64,000 bases of DNA from Hallella multisaccharivorax DSM 17128 (GCF_000218235.1 NZ_GL945017.1:2111557-2175556); one strand, 5' to 3'; numbered from the stretch's first letter, positions 48,972 through 58,352 are shown. Notes: generated from the sequence alone by a model not told the origin. Translations and numbers: made by a program.

Positions 48972-49020
48972 CATTATCAACGATGGAATAGCGTTGAATG
49001 AGTTAGAAAATATTACAATC

Positions 49021-50058
49021 ATGTTGTTAGACAAGATAGACGACCTTCTCAAAGAAGTGTCACAGCTCTCCGCCAAGAATGCGGACGACGTGGAACAGCT
49101 CAGAATAAAGTATCTGAGCAAGAAAGGTGAGATAAACGAGCTCATGGACGAGTTCCGCAACGTTGCTAAAGACAAGAAGAAGGAGTTCGGCATCAAGATC
49201 AACGAGCTCAAGAAGACCGCAACGGGGAAAATTAACCAGCTTCGCCAGGCTGTAGAGACTACAGAAACCGGTAATGAAAGCCTTGATCTCACCCGCACAG
49301 CCTACCCCATTGACTTAGGGACACGGCACCCGCTGTCCATCGTCAAGAACGAGATTATCGAGATTTTCCAGCGCATGGGCTTTACGCTTTTCCATGGACC
49401 GGAGATCGATGACGACCAACATGTCTTCACCATGCTTAACTTTGCCGCTGATCATCCTGCACGAGACATGCAGGACACCTTCTTTATCTCGCAAAATCCC
49501 AACGATGTCACCAAAAATGTGCTCCTGCGCTCGCATACATCCGGCGACGAGGCGCATTACATGGAAAAGCACGAACCGCCCATTCGCGTGCTCTGCCCAG
49601 GGCGGGTCTACCGCAACGAGGCCATCTCCGCCCGTGCGCACTGCTTCTTCCACCAAGTGGAAGGGCTCTATGTGGACAAGGGTGTGAGCTTTACCGACCT
49701 CAAGCAAGTACTCCTCACCTTTGCCCGTGAGATGTTCGGACCCGAGACAAAGATACGCCTTCGCCCGTCTTTCTTCCCCTTTACTGAGCCCAGCGCGGAG
49801 ATGGATATCTCCTGCACTATCTGCGGAGGAAAGGGTTGTGGCTTCTGTAAAAACACGGGATGGGTCGAAATTCTTGGCTGTGGGATGGTCGATCCCCACG
49901 ACCTCGCAGCCTGCAACATCGATCCCGAGGTTTATACTGGCTATGCCTTTGGCATGGGTGTGGAGCGCATCGCCAACCTTAAATACGGTGTCAACGACCT
50001 CCGGCTCTTCTCCGAGAATGACACACGCTTCCTCGAAGAGTTCAAGAGCGCGTATTGA
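49021..50058 (+). CDS. pheS: Phenylalanyl-tRNA synthetase alpha chain
   Basis: A 345-residue class II subunit. An N-terminal coiled coil (about residues 1-85) is followed by the catalytic core: motif 2 RVYRNEAISARAHCFFHQVE and motif 3 GMGVERIANLKYG. A cysteine-rich block CTICGGKGCGFCKNTGW (about 260-276) is typical of the bacterial family. pheT, which usually lies next to it, is not nearby, so the two subunits are unlinked here. ATG 49021 is preferred over the upstream TTG. A terminator follows 31 bases later. Confidence 0.95.
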   Translation: MLLDKIDDLLKEVSQLSAKNADDVEQLRIKYLSKKGEINELMDEFRNVAKDKKKEFGIKINELKKTATGKINQLRQAVETTETGNESLDLTRTAYPIDLGTRHPLSIVKNEIIEIFQRMGFTLFHGPEIDDDQHVFTMLNFAADHPARDMQDTFFISQNPNDVTKNVLLRSHTSGDEAHYMEKHEPPIRVLCPGRVYRNEAISARAHCFFHQVEGLYVDKGVSFTDLKQVLLTFAREMFGPETKIRLRPSFFPFTEPSAEMDISCTICGGKGCGFCKNTGWVEILGCGMVDPHDLAACNIDPEVYTGYAFGMGVERIANLKYGVNDLRLFSENDTRFLEEFKSAY

Positions 50059-50089
50059 TAAAGCAATTGTTTAGTCAAGGATAAATGAT

Positions 50090-50114
50090 AAAGGCAGTCA
50101 TTGCGACTGCCTTT
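50090..50114. terminator. Bidirectional terminator between pheS and the B12 locus
   Basis: AAAGGCAGTC pairs with GACTGCCTTT around ATTGC, with T-rich tails on both sides. It ends the cobalamin locus directly after the btuC-like stop, so no further gene of that operon follows. Confidence 0.9.
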
Positions 50115-50115
50115 A

Positions 50116-51099
50116 TTATTTTCTTCTCACCAACACATACACAATAACTGGCACCCCAATGAGAGGGGTGACGGCATTGAGAGGCAGCACCGTACCTCCT
50201 GACGGCAACGTGCTGACGAAATTGCAGAGCAGGGCTACAGCCGAGCCCATTACAAGAGTCACAGGCAAGAGCACACGATGATCGCCGGAACCTGAATAGA
50301 GGCGGGCCATGTGGGGCACGGCAAGGGCTATGAACGCCACGGGACCGCAGAACGCCGTCACGACAGCTGTGAGAAGGCCTGTAAGCATTAAAAGCTCATT
50401 GCGCACTCGCCGCACATTAATGCCTAAGCTCTCAGCGTACTGTGGTCCTAAAAGCAAGGCATTGAGTGGTTTGACAAGCAATAAAGTCGCGCACAAGGCT
50501 CCTGTCGTCAGCAACGCGAACAGGGGCAGTTCTGACAGACTGACACTTGAGAAGCTTCCCATTCCCCAAACTACAAAATTACGAATGCCCTCTTCTGTTG
50601 CGGAAGCGTTGAGCAACGTGATGAGACTGGAACACAGATAGCCTACCATCATACCAATAATGATAAGCAGCACCGAGCTGCGCACTTTCCGACTGAACGA
50701 CCATATCAGAGCCGTGACCGACAGGGCCCCCACAAAGGCCGCAACCACCGATGACAAATAGCCCAAAATCCCTCCAAACACAGCCCCCGGTGCCAGTGTG
50801 AGCAACGCCACAGCCAGCGAGGCGCCACCCGTCACGCCAAATATATCAGGAGCTGCCAAAGGGTTGCGGAAGGCCGTCTGCAGCAATAAGCCGCTGACAG
50901 CCAGTGCACTTCCCGCCAGGAGCGCCGTAAGCGCTTGAGGAAGACGGGAGTAGACGATGATATAACTATCGGTGCCGGTGCCGTGACCTACCAATGCGCG
51001 AAATACCTCAGCAACAGAGATCTCCACACTGCCATGGAACAGCGAGGCAAGAAAAAGTAGCAGACACACAAAAATCAACACAAGACGTTTTATCATCAT
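50116..51099 (-). CDS. btuC: FecCD/BtuC-type ABC transporter permease
   Basis: A 327-residue inner-membrane permease with 8-10 hydrophobic segments. LPQALTALLAGSALAVSGLLL (about residues 50-70) and ITLLNASATEEG-like loops match FecCD; the coupling loop is AESLGINVRRVR near residue 220, and VAFIALAVPHMARLYSGSGDH (about 250-270) is conserved. It would pass cobalamin from the periplasmic binding protein across the membrane. The substrate is inferred from the locus. No ATPase gene follows. Confidence 0.87.
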   Translation of the reverse strand: MMIKRLVLIFVCLLLFLASLFHGSVEISVAEVFRALVGHGTGTDSYIIVYSRLPQALTALLAGSALAVSGLLLQTAFRNPLAAPDIFGVTGGASLAVALLTLAPGAVFGGILGYLSSVVAAFVGALSVTALIWSFSRKVRSSVLLIIIGMMVGYLCSSLITLLNASATEEGIRNFVVWGMGSFSSVSLSELPLFALLTTGALCATLLLVKPLNALLLGPQYAESLGINVRRVRNELLMLTGLLTAVVTAFCGPVAFIALAVPHMARLYSGSGDHRVLLPVTLVMGSAVALLCNFVSTLPSGGTVLPLNAVTPLIGVPVIVYVLVRRK

Positions 51100-51244
51100 T
51101 CAGAAAAATTTAATCTTTTTGAGAGCAGATCTCCATCTTCTGCAAATACAGAGCGGAAGCAACACGCAACATTTATCGGCGATTGTCTCCATCTTTTCCG
51201 AAGCAAAATGAAAGCAAGTCCATGCGATAACATTCTTATGCCAT

Positions 51245-51355
51245 CGTGCGACAATTGTGGAACGATCGTGCGGCAATTGTGGAACGATCGTGCGGCAATT
51301 GTGGAACGATTGTGCGGCAATTGTGGAACGACCGTGCGGCAATTGTCAAAACGAT
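51245..51355 (+). repeat. 22-bp tandem array between btuF-like and btuC-like genes
   Basis: Five units of 22 bases, each GTGCGGCAATTGTGG then AACGAT, nearly identical. The shared core GGCAAT-N5-AACG is the same as in the arrays at 5.2 kb and 36.3 kb. It lies inside the 297-base gap of the cobalamin operon (51100-51396); no gene or promoter box is evident there. Open frames in this region are made of repeat. Confidence 0.95.
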
Positions 51356-51396
51356 AACACCACAATGGCCTGATAGCGGAACCGCAGATGTACGGC

Positions 51397-52503
51397 TTAT
51401 TTCAGTTTCTGATAATACCTCAACTTTCCAAGTCTCGCACTGGGATGCAACAACATGATCATCTCACGCAGAAGATAATCCGGGCGCCAGCTCACCTCTT
51501 CAAAATAAGGTGTTTTTGAACAGTTACACTCATAGATTTCACCCGTCCGGAAGGCCTTTAAAGACTCGTAGCCCTGAAACTCACGCAAGAGGTCGGGCCT
51601 GGTGAGCGGTCGCATACCGTTGAACTTGAATGCCCACACGTCACTCTGACCCGCTTTGGCGAGAATCTGCTCAAAGCTCAAGGCCAGGCTTCCGCTGTGG
51701 CGGTCGTCAGCAAAAGCGTAGCCACCGTTAGCATCGTGAATGGTCACGGCAACAGTACTCCTGCCACCAGGGGTGTACCACACTGCACCCGTCTTGCGTT
51801 CGGTCAGCACACTCCGACCCTTCGGCAACCGCGCAGCAAAAGCCTTCAAACTTTGATAGCTTGAATCGATAACATGGAAAAGTGAGTCCGCTGTGCCGGC
51901 ACATCCGAGGAGCCGTCCGTAATAGCGCATCCATTCTGCACGACCTAACGAGGAAGTCTCCATATAGTCTGCCGCAAGAATGACGGGGATGCCTAACCGC
52001 TCTAACCGCCCAAGGTTCATGCCCTCGTAAGGACTCAGAATAATAGCGTCAGGTTTGAGCGAGACAATACGCTCTACATTGGGATTCAAAGAGCTGCCAC
52101 AATCCTCTATTTTACCTTTCGTGCCTTCGGCAAGACGCAGCCTGCGCTGGATGTCGGGAATGAGAATATATTTCGAGTCGCAAACACCGATAATCTTGTT
52201 TGCTACACCGAGATACTCCATCAACTGACAGTGGGCGGTGGTGAAGACCACCACGCGCCCAAAGGCTTTCCTCATCTTCAGCGTCTGTAGCGCCCTACCC
52301 TGTCGCCAAGGGTCTGCGACAACAAAACTACTGTCGACCAGACGATAACTCACCAACCGTGCATAGCGGAATTGCTTTTCTTCAGGTTGCCGCAGCGCGG
52401 TAGTCCGACCCTCACAGGCGAAGAGGAGAAGCAGCGGCAGCGCTAATAATCCGATCCAAAACTTTCTTATCGCCACAACAGACTGGTGTTGAAGAAGATG
52501 CAC
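51397..52503 (-). CDS. btuF: BtuF-like cobalamin/iron-complex binding lipoprotein
   Basis: A 368-residue periplasmic binding protein of the class III type. A lipobox (LLLFACEG) puts Cys about 30 at the membrane-anchored end. The two lobes are joined by a helix; GVCDSKYILIPDIQRR, NVERIVSLKPDAIILSPYEG and, near the end, TPYFEEVSWRPDYLLREM fit the family. It would deliver cobalamin to the BtuC-like permease. GTG at 52503 overlaps the btuG-like gene by 37 bases; a later GTG is also possible. Confidence 0.8.
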   Translation of the reverse strand: MHLLQHQSVVAIRKFWIGLLALPLLLLFACEGRTTALRQPEEKQFRYARLVSYRLVDSSFVVADPWRQGRALQTLKMRKAFGRVVVFTTAHCQLMEYLGVANKIIGVCDSKYILIPDIQRRLRLAEGTKGKIEDCGSSLNPNVERIVSLKPDAIILSPYEGMNLGRLERLGIPVILAADYMETSSLGRAEWMRYYGRLLGCAGTADSLFHVIDSSYQSLKAFAARLPKGRSVLTERKTGAVWYTPGGRSTVAVTIHDANGGYAFADDRHSGSLALSFEQILAKAGQSDVWAFKFNGMRPLTRPDLLREFQGYESLKAFRTGEIYECNCSKTPYFEEVSWRPDYLLREMIMLLHPSARLGKLRYYQKLK

Positions 52504-53618
52504 GATGGGCCCACACCGCAGGAGAACTCGGCCACCTGCTTGCCATCCTCGCTGAACTCACGCACATATCCATTCGTATTGTAGCTGGCATAGCCGCCTA
52601 CAAGCGAATTGGATGCTATGAAAAGGTGACCGGAAAGAGGGTCTACATTGATGGCACAGGGGCTGTCAACCTTCATGCCCTGGAGCTGTGTAGCCTTACC
52701 TGACACATATTTATAATAAGTGACTGCGCCGGCTCCGTAAGGGGCATCGACCGTGAAGAATGTATTATTGTGAAGCGCAGCCATCGTCGCTGGTGCAACT
52801 GTCTCAGAACTGTACTTGTCATTTCCCCGCACGATTTTTTTCAGGCCGTTGCCTGACTGTGCATAAGGCGGCTTCTCGTCATAATGGCCCAAGTCAACGA
52901 CATAGTATTCACCACCGGAGACAAACACCTGCATCGGGTTCTTGATGCCATCCACCGACGTCGTGTTGACCGACTGTGAGACGTCCTGTTTGTTCAGGTC
53001 AATAAAAGAGATCGTGCCTTTGCCTCTACCATAATTACTGTTGGCCACAAACAGATGACCACCTTCCACCGGCGTCCCCGTGATACCTTCGGGATACGAA
53101 CCCACCTTCCAACTACGCGTCAGCTTAAACGCCGTCGTATCAATCTCTGCTACTGAGCCGTTCTCACCGCCATAGGTGGTGTAGTAGACATGCCCGTTCA
53201 TGGCAAAGAGCTGGCGGGGTTTAATGCCCTGCTTGTCGCCTAACTGGTCTGTTGTCCTGATTTGCCTGACCTCTTTCAGCGTATTCTTGTCAAGCACTTC
53301 AATAACATTCTCTTCTGTCACTGTGAGATAGACCTTACTGCCATAGGTGATTCCGGCATTGGGATTAGTGCCCAAAGCACGGCCATTGGCAGCCTGAAAG
53401 ACCTTCGGCGACGACTTGCCGGTCTGATAATCATAATAAGTAAGATCACCACTGATACCACTGTAGTTGTTTCCACTGCCTACGACAAACAACCCGTTGC
53501 TCGTAGAGACCAGGTCGGTCGGCTCAAAGATATGGTCAGGCTCATCCTTGCAAGCCGTCATCGACAAAACCGCCAGAGCTACAAAGCTCCATCTCATTAC
53601 ATTCTTGTTCATTGTCAT
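52467..53618 (-). CDS. BtuG-like surface cobalamin-binding propeller lipoprotein
   Basis: A 383-residue lipoprotein with signal and lipobox LSMTAC (Cys about residue 23). The mature part is a beta-propeller with seven-fold repeats, such as GSVAEIDTTAFKLTRSWKVG and TGTPVEGGHLFVANSNYG. It resembles DUF5074/YncE-like proteins, of which BtuG of Bacteroides is a cell-surface protein with extremely tight cobalamin binding that hands B12 to BtuB. The gene sits between btuB and btuF in a riboswitch-controlled locus, which supports this. Confidence 0.82.
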   Translation of the reverse strand: MTMNKNVMRWSFVALAVLSMTACKDEPDHIFEPTDLVSTSNGLFVVGSGNNYSGISGDLTYYDYQTGKSSPKVFQAANGRALGTNPNAGITYGSKVYLTVTEENVIEVLDKNTLKEVRQIRTTDQLGDKQGIKPRQLFAMNGHVYYTTYGGENGSVAEIDTTAFKLTRSWKVGSYPEGITGTPVEGGHLFVANSNYGRGKGTISFIDLNKQDVSQSVNTTSVDGIKNPMQVFVSGGEYYVVDLGHYDEKPPYAQSGNGLKKIVRGNDKYSSETVAPATMAALHNNTFFTVDAPYGAGAVTYYKYVSGKATQLQGMKVDSPCAINVDPLSGHLFIASNSLVGGYASYNTNGYVREFSEDGKQVAEFSCGVGPSCIFFNTSLLWR

Positions 53619-53691
53619 TTTTCTTTTTCTCTTAAATCTTTATTATTTCATTTTCATTTCTTTACTCGTCTACTGCCAATACGCCACATTT

Positions 53692-55668
53692 TTATATTTC
53701 ACATTTCACCGTAGCCATCCAACTTCTCCCCGGCATGGGATAATGGCTGACAATGCTATATTGTTTGTCGAAAACATTTTTCACATCGACGCGGACCATC
53801 CATTTGCAGCCCACAAGCCGGAAGCCACGCCATGCTGTCAGTCCCATAATCCAATAGCCAGGCACTTTCGTCCCTGCATAATGGGAGTTATTAGGCCATC
53901 GACTGCTTACGCCAGAACCATGCAAACTCAGATTGATCCAAGGATTCTCCCACGCCAAGCTCATCGAACCGCTGTGAAGAGGAATATAAGCAATTTGGTA
54001 ATCATAATATGGTGAAGAGGAAGCTGTGCGGTCAGTGACCCTCTGAAAACTGTAAGTCCCTTGGAGCTTCAATACCTGAAAACCGCCGAGACCGAACTCT
54101 TCCGAAGCCGACAGCTCTGCGCCTAAAGAGCGTACATGCTCCACATTGATGCAGGTCCACACAAACATGTTGTAAGGCACGGCAACAATCATATCGCGTA
54201 CGCGGTTGCAATAAGCATCCAACGAGACCTTTCCAGCGTATAGAGGCTTCTGGCACCCAAAGGTCATACCAAGGTTTAGCTGGTCGGTCGACTCAGGCCT
54301 CAACGTGGGACTGCCATAATGAAAATAGTAATTCTCGTTGAAATTAGGTGCCCGAAAAATGTTTTTATATGATGCCCGCACATAGAAATCCCTGTCTTTC
54401 ACGAGTTTGTAGCTCACTGACAACGAAGGCGAAAGTCTGCTCATGTCATGTGCGCCTTCACCGCTCTGTGTTTCATTGATGAAAACAGAGCCAAGCAAGC
54501 GCGCTAAGAACGTGAGTCTGCCATCTGAGTACTTCGCCGTAGTGCTCTGCCACAGCGAGTGTCGGTAAGGCCGTGTATCGGTGGAGAGGCTGCTGTTGAG
54601 ATTGTTGAAGGCATAGTCGGCAGCCAAGTCAAACGTCCACTTGCCCACAGGTGAATAGAGCAGACTGGCTGAAGCATAGCTCTCCCTCTGCCAGTAGCTC
54701 GCATCGTTTATTCCATCAGCGTAGAGCTTATCGTGATAAATGTTCTCCATCCAGTTGAAGCGTCCCGATAGCTTGAGGCTGAGATCACCACGGCGATTGC
54801 GAACCATGCCCACAGCTTGCATGAAGAAATTGCGGTCGTCGAGTGATTCGCCGCTCATCGTTGTGTAGTATTTTACAATACCCGGCAACAAGCGTTCATT
54901 GTCATAATAATACGCTTTAATCCGCCACAAACTGAGAGACGATGGCGTCAAAAGACAATCCAGCTCAGCATGAACACTGTTCATACGCGAGTTGGCGCGG
55001 CGTTGGTGAATGGTCTCCGACATGTTGTGGATTGTATATGGATAATCATTTTCTGCGAAGGTGTATTCGCCCATCGCCGAAATCTCCACCTTCCTTGAAA
55101 GTTTCTTACGGCATTTTAGGAAAGGACTCACAAAACCGAAACTTCCCCACTCTATCTGTGCATCAAGATTGCTACGACGATGTGCAGGGGTTGGGCCTGC
55201 AGTCTCAATGGTCAATAACGCAGGATAAGCACTCTGGCGCGCAGGCAGGAAGATGTCGGCTGCATCACCCACCGTCAGGGCGATGTAGTTTACGCTGTGA
55301 AGCGAATAACGTGAAAGGTCGGTTTCACCCGTCTGACAGTCGGACATCACTAATCCATCGTAAACCAACCCTGTATATTTGGCACTGAATCCTCTCACAG
55401 CCAGTGTCTTCATGCCACCTGCGCCTCCGTAATCACGCACCGTTGTGCCCGGCATGCGGTTGAGCACATCGGTAATACTTGTTGCCCCCATTGAGAGCAT
55501 ATCAATGGAGCTGAAACCATGCTGAGGCACAGGACTTGCCAATGCACGATGGCCATGAGTCTCAACGATCTCTACCCCACTAAGCTGATGAACGGGCAAA
55601 CTGTCCTGTTGCGCCCACGCCAAGGCGGGGTACAATATAATTGCTAAACATCCTAAAGTCTTTCGCAT
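53692..55668 (-). CDS. btuB: TonB-dependent cobalamin receptor
   Basis: A 658-residue outer-membrane receptor. Signal peptide MRKTLGCLAIILYPALAWA, a TonB-dependent plug (about residues 45-145; NRMPGTTVRDYGGAGGMKTL, ...AVRGF), then a barrel of about 22 strands ending in the aromatic MPGRSWMATVKCEI. The gene follows a cobalamin riboswitch and precedes the btuG-like gene, so the ligand is B12. The chosen ATG 55668 opens the signal peptide; the frame extends 66 bases upstream into the riboswitch. Confidence 0.9.
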   Translation of the reverse strand: MRKTLGCLAIILYPALAWAQQDSLPVHQLSGVEIVETHGHRALASPVPQHGFSSIDMLSMGATSITDVLNRMPGTTVRDYGGAGGMKTLAVRGFSAKYTGLVYDGLVMSDCQTGETDLSRYSLHSVNYIALTVGDAADIFLPARQSAYPALLTIETAGPTPAHRRSNLDAQIEWGSFGFVSPFLKCRKKLSRKVEISAMGEYTFAENDYPYTIHNMSETIHQRRANSRMNSVHAELDCLLTPSSLSLWRIKAYYYDNERLLPGIVKYYTTMSGESLDDRNFFMQAVGMVRNRRGDLSLKLSGRFNWMENIYHDKLYADGINDASYWQRESYASASLLYSPVGKWTFDLAADYAFNNLNSSLSTDTRPYRHSLWQSTTAKYSDGRLTFLARLLGSVFINETQSGEGAHDMSRLSPSLSVSYKLVKDRDFYVRASYKNIFRAPNFNENYYFHYGSPTLRPESTDQLNLGMTFGCQKPLYAGKVSLDAYCNRVRDMIVAVPYNMFVWTCINVEHVRSLGAELSASEEFGLGGFQVLKLQGTYSFQRVTDRTASSSPYYDYQIAYIPLHSGSMSLAWENPWINLSLHGSGVSSRWPNNSHYAGTKVPGYWIMGLTAWRGFRLVGCKWMVRVDVKNVFDKQYSIVSHYPMPGRSWMATVKCEI

Positions 55669-55699
55669 CCTTCCTCGAGAACTTGAAATCAAAGCATTG

Positions 55700-55880
55700 A
55701 AAGGCAGGTCTTCTGGCTCGCAGCTAAAAGACAAGCGTCTTCCCGAGGCCTCACGTCCGACTAAGCCGCTTATTGTAAGCGCCTTAATCTGCCATGGAGA
55801 ACTTCAGTGACTTCGTACTTATCCACAATGCCACACACAGCAGCGGGACTGTCCGTGATTCACACACGGTTCCCTTTTAA
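55700..55880 (-). ncRNA. Cobalamin riboswitch
   Basis: On the minus strand the conserved B12 box AGCCAGAAGACCTGCC (55718-55703) is preceded by the receptor pieces GGGAA, CACGGACAGTCCCGC, CACTGAAGTTC and GGCGCTTAC, all in standard order. It lies 30-35 bases before btuB. It binds adenosylcobalamin and lowers btuB expression when B12 is plentiful; whether by transcription or translation is not clear. Confidence 0.95.
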
Positions 55881-55914
55881 TTGCCCCGCAAGGGGCAAAC
55901 CATCTCAACGGATG

Positions 55915-55922
55915 CAAAGGTA
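55915..55922 (-). promoter_or_regulatory. Promoter box of the B12 locus
   Basis: TACCTTTG on the minus strand, just upstream of the riboswitch; start near 55909. No good TTTG at the usual distance. Confidence 0.65.
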
Positions 55923-56006
55923 ATGATATTTTTCCGAATGCTCATTGCATTAACGGGAAAACTTTTAGGCACGTCCTTGCTTACTAATATCCTTAAAGAG
56001 TAAGGG

Positions 56007-56825
56007 TTATCCTTTATGATAGCAGAGTGCCGCGCCAATGGCCGTGCAAAACTCCGAGTACTTGGGAATGATAAAGTGAACTTTATAAAGCTTTTCGAGC
56101 CCAGGAAAGACCAGCTTGCATTGAGGAAGCAGAGTGAGGTTACCAATGAGCACATACTCCTTAATGCCGGAGTTGAGCGAAGCCAGAATACAACTTGACC
56201 CAATTGACTGCAACACTGTGGTAATAATACCTCGGGCAATATCTTCACGTGCCGCATTGCTCTTGGCCTTTCCAAAAAGTGAAGCCGTAGCATGCTTAGG
56301 AAGTCCGGGTAACGGATTGGGAGAGATATCGCCTATCTGCAAATCGATATTGGAGATATCACCCTGCATGGCCAACGAGACAATCTGTTTCATGTCATCT
56401 GTCTTGAGAATGACTCTACTCAGCCCTGCCAGCGTACCACCGCCAATACCGATACCTCCAATATGTCGGATGCCATCGTCGTCGCACTGCACAAGGCTTG
56501 TACCCGTGCCCATCGACACCACAATCATCCGGTCAAGCCCCGTCTCATAGCGGGCTCCAAGCCCATCAGCTATGAACTCCTCGGCTTTGTCGGTGGGCAA
56601 TCCATAGATAGGAGAGTTGACATAGGCTGCTCCCACGCCCGTAATCATTACATGCTCTATGTCTGACAAGGCTATCTGATTGTCGTATAGATACTTGCCA
56701 AAAGCCCCATAGAGCGACGTCACAGGGTCTGTAGCCCGAATACGAATGGGTGATACTACGATTTCATCCTCATTGATGCCTACTATTTTAGTGGTACTGA
56801 TACCTACGTCGATTCCGATAATCAT
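56007..56825 (-). CDS. coaW: Type II pantothenate kinase
   Basis: A 272-residue ASKHA-fold kinase phosphorylating pantothenate, the first step to CoA. The phosphate loop is IGIDVGISTTKIVGI (about residues 3-17); VSMGTGTSLVQCD and IGGGTLAGLSRVI follow (about 104-142), with NLTLLPQCKLVFPG near the end. It resembles the type II (staphylococcal-like) enzymes, which may be insensitive to CoA feedback. It is the last gene of the yraN-birA-B3/4-coaW run. Confidence 0.9.
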   Translation of the reverse strand: MIIGIDVGISTTKIVGINEDEIVVSPIRIRATDPVTSLYGAFGKYLYDNQIALSDIEHVMITGVGAAYVNSPIYGLPTDKAEEFIADGLGARYETGLDRMIVVSMGTGTSLVQCDDDGIRHIGGIGIGGGTLAGLSRVILKTDDMKQIVSLAMQGDISNIDLQIGDISPNPLPGLPKHATASLFGKAKSNAAREDIARGIITTVLQSIGSSCILASLNSGIKEYVLIGNLTLLPQCKLVFPGLEKLYKVHFIIPKYSEFCTAIGAALCYHKG

Positions 56826-56852
56826 AAAATAAACTGTTGAAAGTCGTTGATG

Positions 56853-57527
56853 TTATTTAGTTGGAGAATAGAGGAAGAAGCTCCCTCCATCACTGTCACA
56901 ATACTTGATAAGGAGTTTGCGGATATACTCTGCGTTCGCCTCCACTTGCTGATAGTTACCGTCATATCCATTGATCAGCACCACAAGGTGGGTCGTTGTA
57001 AGACTGATCTTCGTCCGTTCATTGTCTGAAGTCGGAGTACCTACACCACCCTTTGCGTCACGATAGACCGGCAATCCAGCTATATTAATCATTCCCCTGC
57101 CGATGCCTTCATAGGGTTCTCCCTCCCGTCCTATGCCAAGCGTGAGTGTGTCTCCTTCAAACTTGTCTGCGTCGAAAGCTCCTAAACTGTATCCGTAAGC
57201 AATACTGGCAAGATTAGTCAAATCGACAAGAGTATCTACTTGATACAGTCTTTTCCCTTTTAACTGCCTACGTATCAAAGCTTCCGCCGCCGGACGGTAG
57301 CGTGATGGATCCTTGCCACAGGCACGGTAGACCTGTCTTGTTGCCGCGATACCTGAAAGATCCTTTAATGATTCGGTCGTCAGAGTCCTTCGGAAATGTT
57401 CACCCATGGCATTGATTTCCTCCCACAGAGGCCGGCAATAAGGCGTATTTCTAACATACGCCTCAAGGCATGCGCCCACAAAAGTTGGACAGACGGTTTC
57501 TATCTCTTTAGAAACGATAATCTTCAT
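56853..57527 (-). CDS. B3/4-domain protein
   Basis: A 224-residue protein of the B3/4 family, related to the editing/aminoacyl-binding module of PheT. LSGIAATRQVYRACGKDPSR (about residues 58-77) and VDLTNLASIAYGYSLGAFDAD (about 102-122) are typical, with TPTSDNERTKISLTTTH near residue 165-180. It may act as a free-standing amino-acid editing or binding factor; function not proven. It lies in the same operon as birA and coaW. Confidence 0.8.
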   Translation of the reverse strand: MKIIVSKEIETVCPTFVGACLEAYVRNTPYCRPLWEEINAMGEHFRRTLTTESLKDLSGIAATRQVYRACGKDPSRYRPAAEALIRRQLKGKRLYQVDTLVDLTNLASIAYGYSLGAFDADKFEGDTLTLGIGREGEPYEGIGRGMINIAGLPVYRDAKGGVGTPTSDNERTKISLTTTHLVVLINGYDGNYQQVEANAEYIRKLLIKYCDSDGGSFFLYSPTK

Positions 57528-57560
57528 CTATTTGATTCTCTATGAATTACCAATGTTACA

Positions 57561-58352
57561 TTAAATAATAAACTCAACCTCCTTGAACGCATAGCTTCGA
57601 ATACGATCTTCCCGATCACGCAAAATGTAATGACCGTCATCCTCTACTTCCACCAGCGCAGCATCGAATAGACCATTCTTATCACGATATGTAAAGAACC
57701 CATGAGCACGGTAAAGATAAGAGGTATAGAGAGATACTATCTTTTCATAGTTCCCATTGCGAAGGTCTGTAAGATAACTGCTAAAAACTGTCATAAGCTC
57801 CCTAAGCAAGACATTACGATCAGTCTCTCTTCCAATAATTTGAATAAGGGAGACCGGATTGGGCGCGTCGCTCTTGAATACCTGCTGATTGACATTGATT
57901 CCAGTACCGATGATGCAATCATGAATATGCCCTTGAGAAAGAGAATTCTCTATGATGGTACCGCTGATTTTCTTATTCTTCCAATAAATATCATTCGGCC
58001 ATTTTATCGTTATGCCATCAGTATACTGTGAGAGCACATCGCGGATGGAGATCGCGACAGCTTCTGATATGAGAAACTGAGAATGAAGAGGCACCCAAAC
58101 AGGATGGCAGAGTATGGAGAAAAGCAGATTCTTCCCACCTTCACTCTCCCAATGATTAGTGCCCTGTCCTCTTCCAGCAGTTTGGTAATCAGCAGATACG
58201 ACAACAAGATCCGCATGATTTCCAACGGTCTCCATATCAGGAAGGTGTTGCTTAAGATAATTGCTTGTGGAATCAGTCTCATTGATATCCACATAGTTGA
58301 CTATTGACTGAGGCTTCTTTTTTCTTTCAAACAAGGAGAGGATTGAACGCAT
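57561..58352 (-). CDS. birA: Biotin-protein ligase
   Basis: A 263-residue enzyme attaching biotin to acetyl-CoA carboxylase carrier protein. The ligase core has AGRGQGTNHWES (biotin/ATP loop, about 62-73), KWPNDIYWKNKKISGTIIEN (about 130-149) and a C-terminal SH3-like part. It lacks the N-terminal helix-turn-helix of regulatory BirA, so it is probably a plain ligase. ATG 58352 overlaps yraN by 26 bases; the frame stays open upstream inside yraN. Confidence 0.92.
   Translation of the reverse strand: MRSILSLFERKKKPQSIVNYVDINETDSTSNYLKQHLPDMETVGNHADLVVVSADYQTAGRGQGTNHWESEGGKNLLFSILCHPVWVPLHSQFLISEAVAISIRDVLSQYTDGITIKWPNDIYWKNKKISGTIIENSLSQGHIHDCIIGTGINVNQQVFKSDAPNPVSLIQIIGRETDRNVLLRELMTVFSSYLTDLRNGNYEKIVSLYTSYLYRAHGFFTYRDKNGLFDAALVEVEDDGHYILRDREDRIRSYAFKEVEFII

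Noticed and set aside
51096..51365. Minus-strand frames of repeated NCRTIVPQL-type residues
   Set aside because: They are translations of the 22-bp array at 51245-51355; the same pattern is seen in other frames of the array.
55815..55835. DnaA-box-like TTATCCACA
   Set aside because: The single copy lies inside the conserved cobalamin riboswitch sequence and is explained by it.
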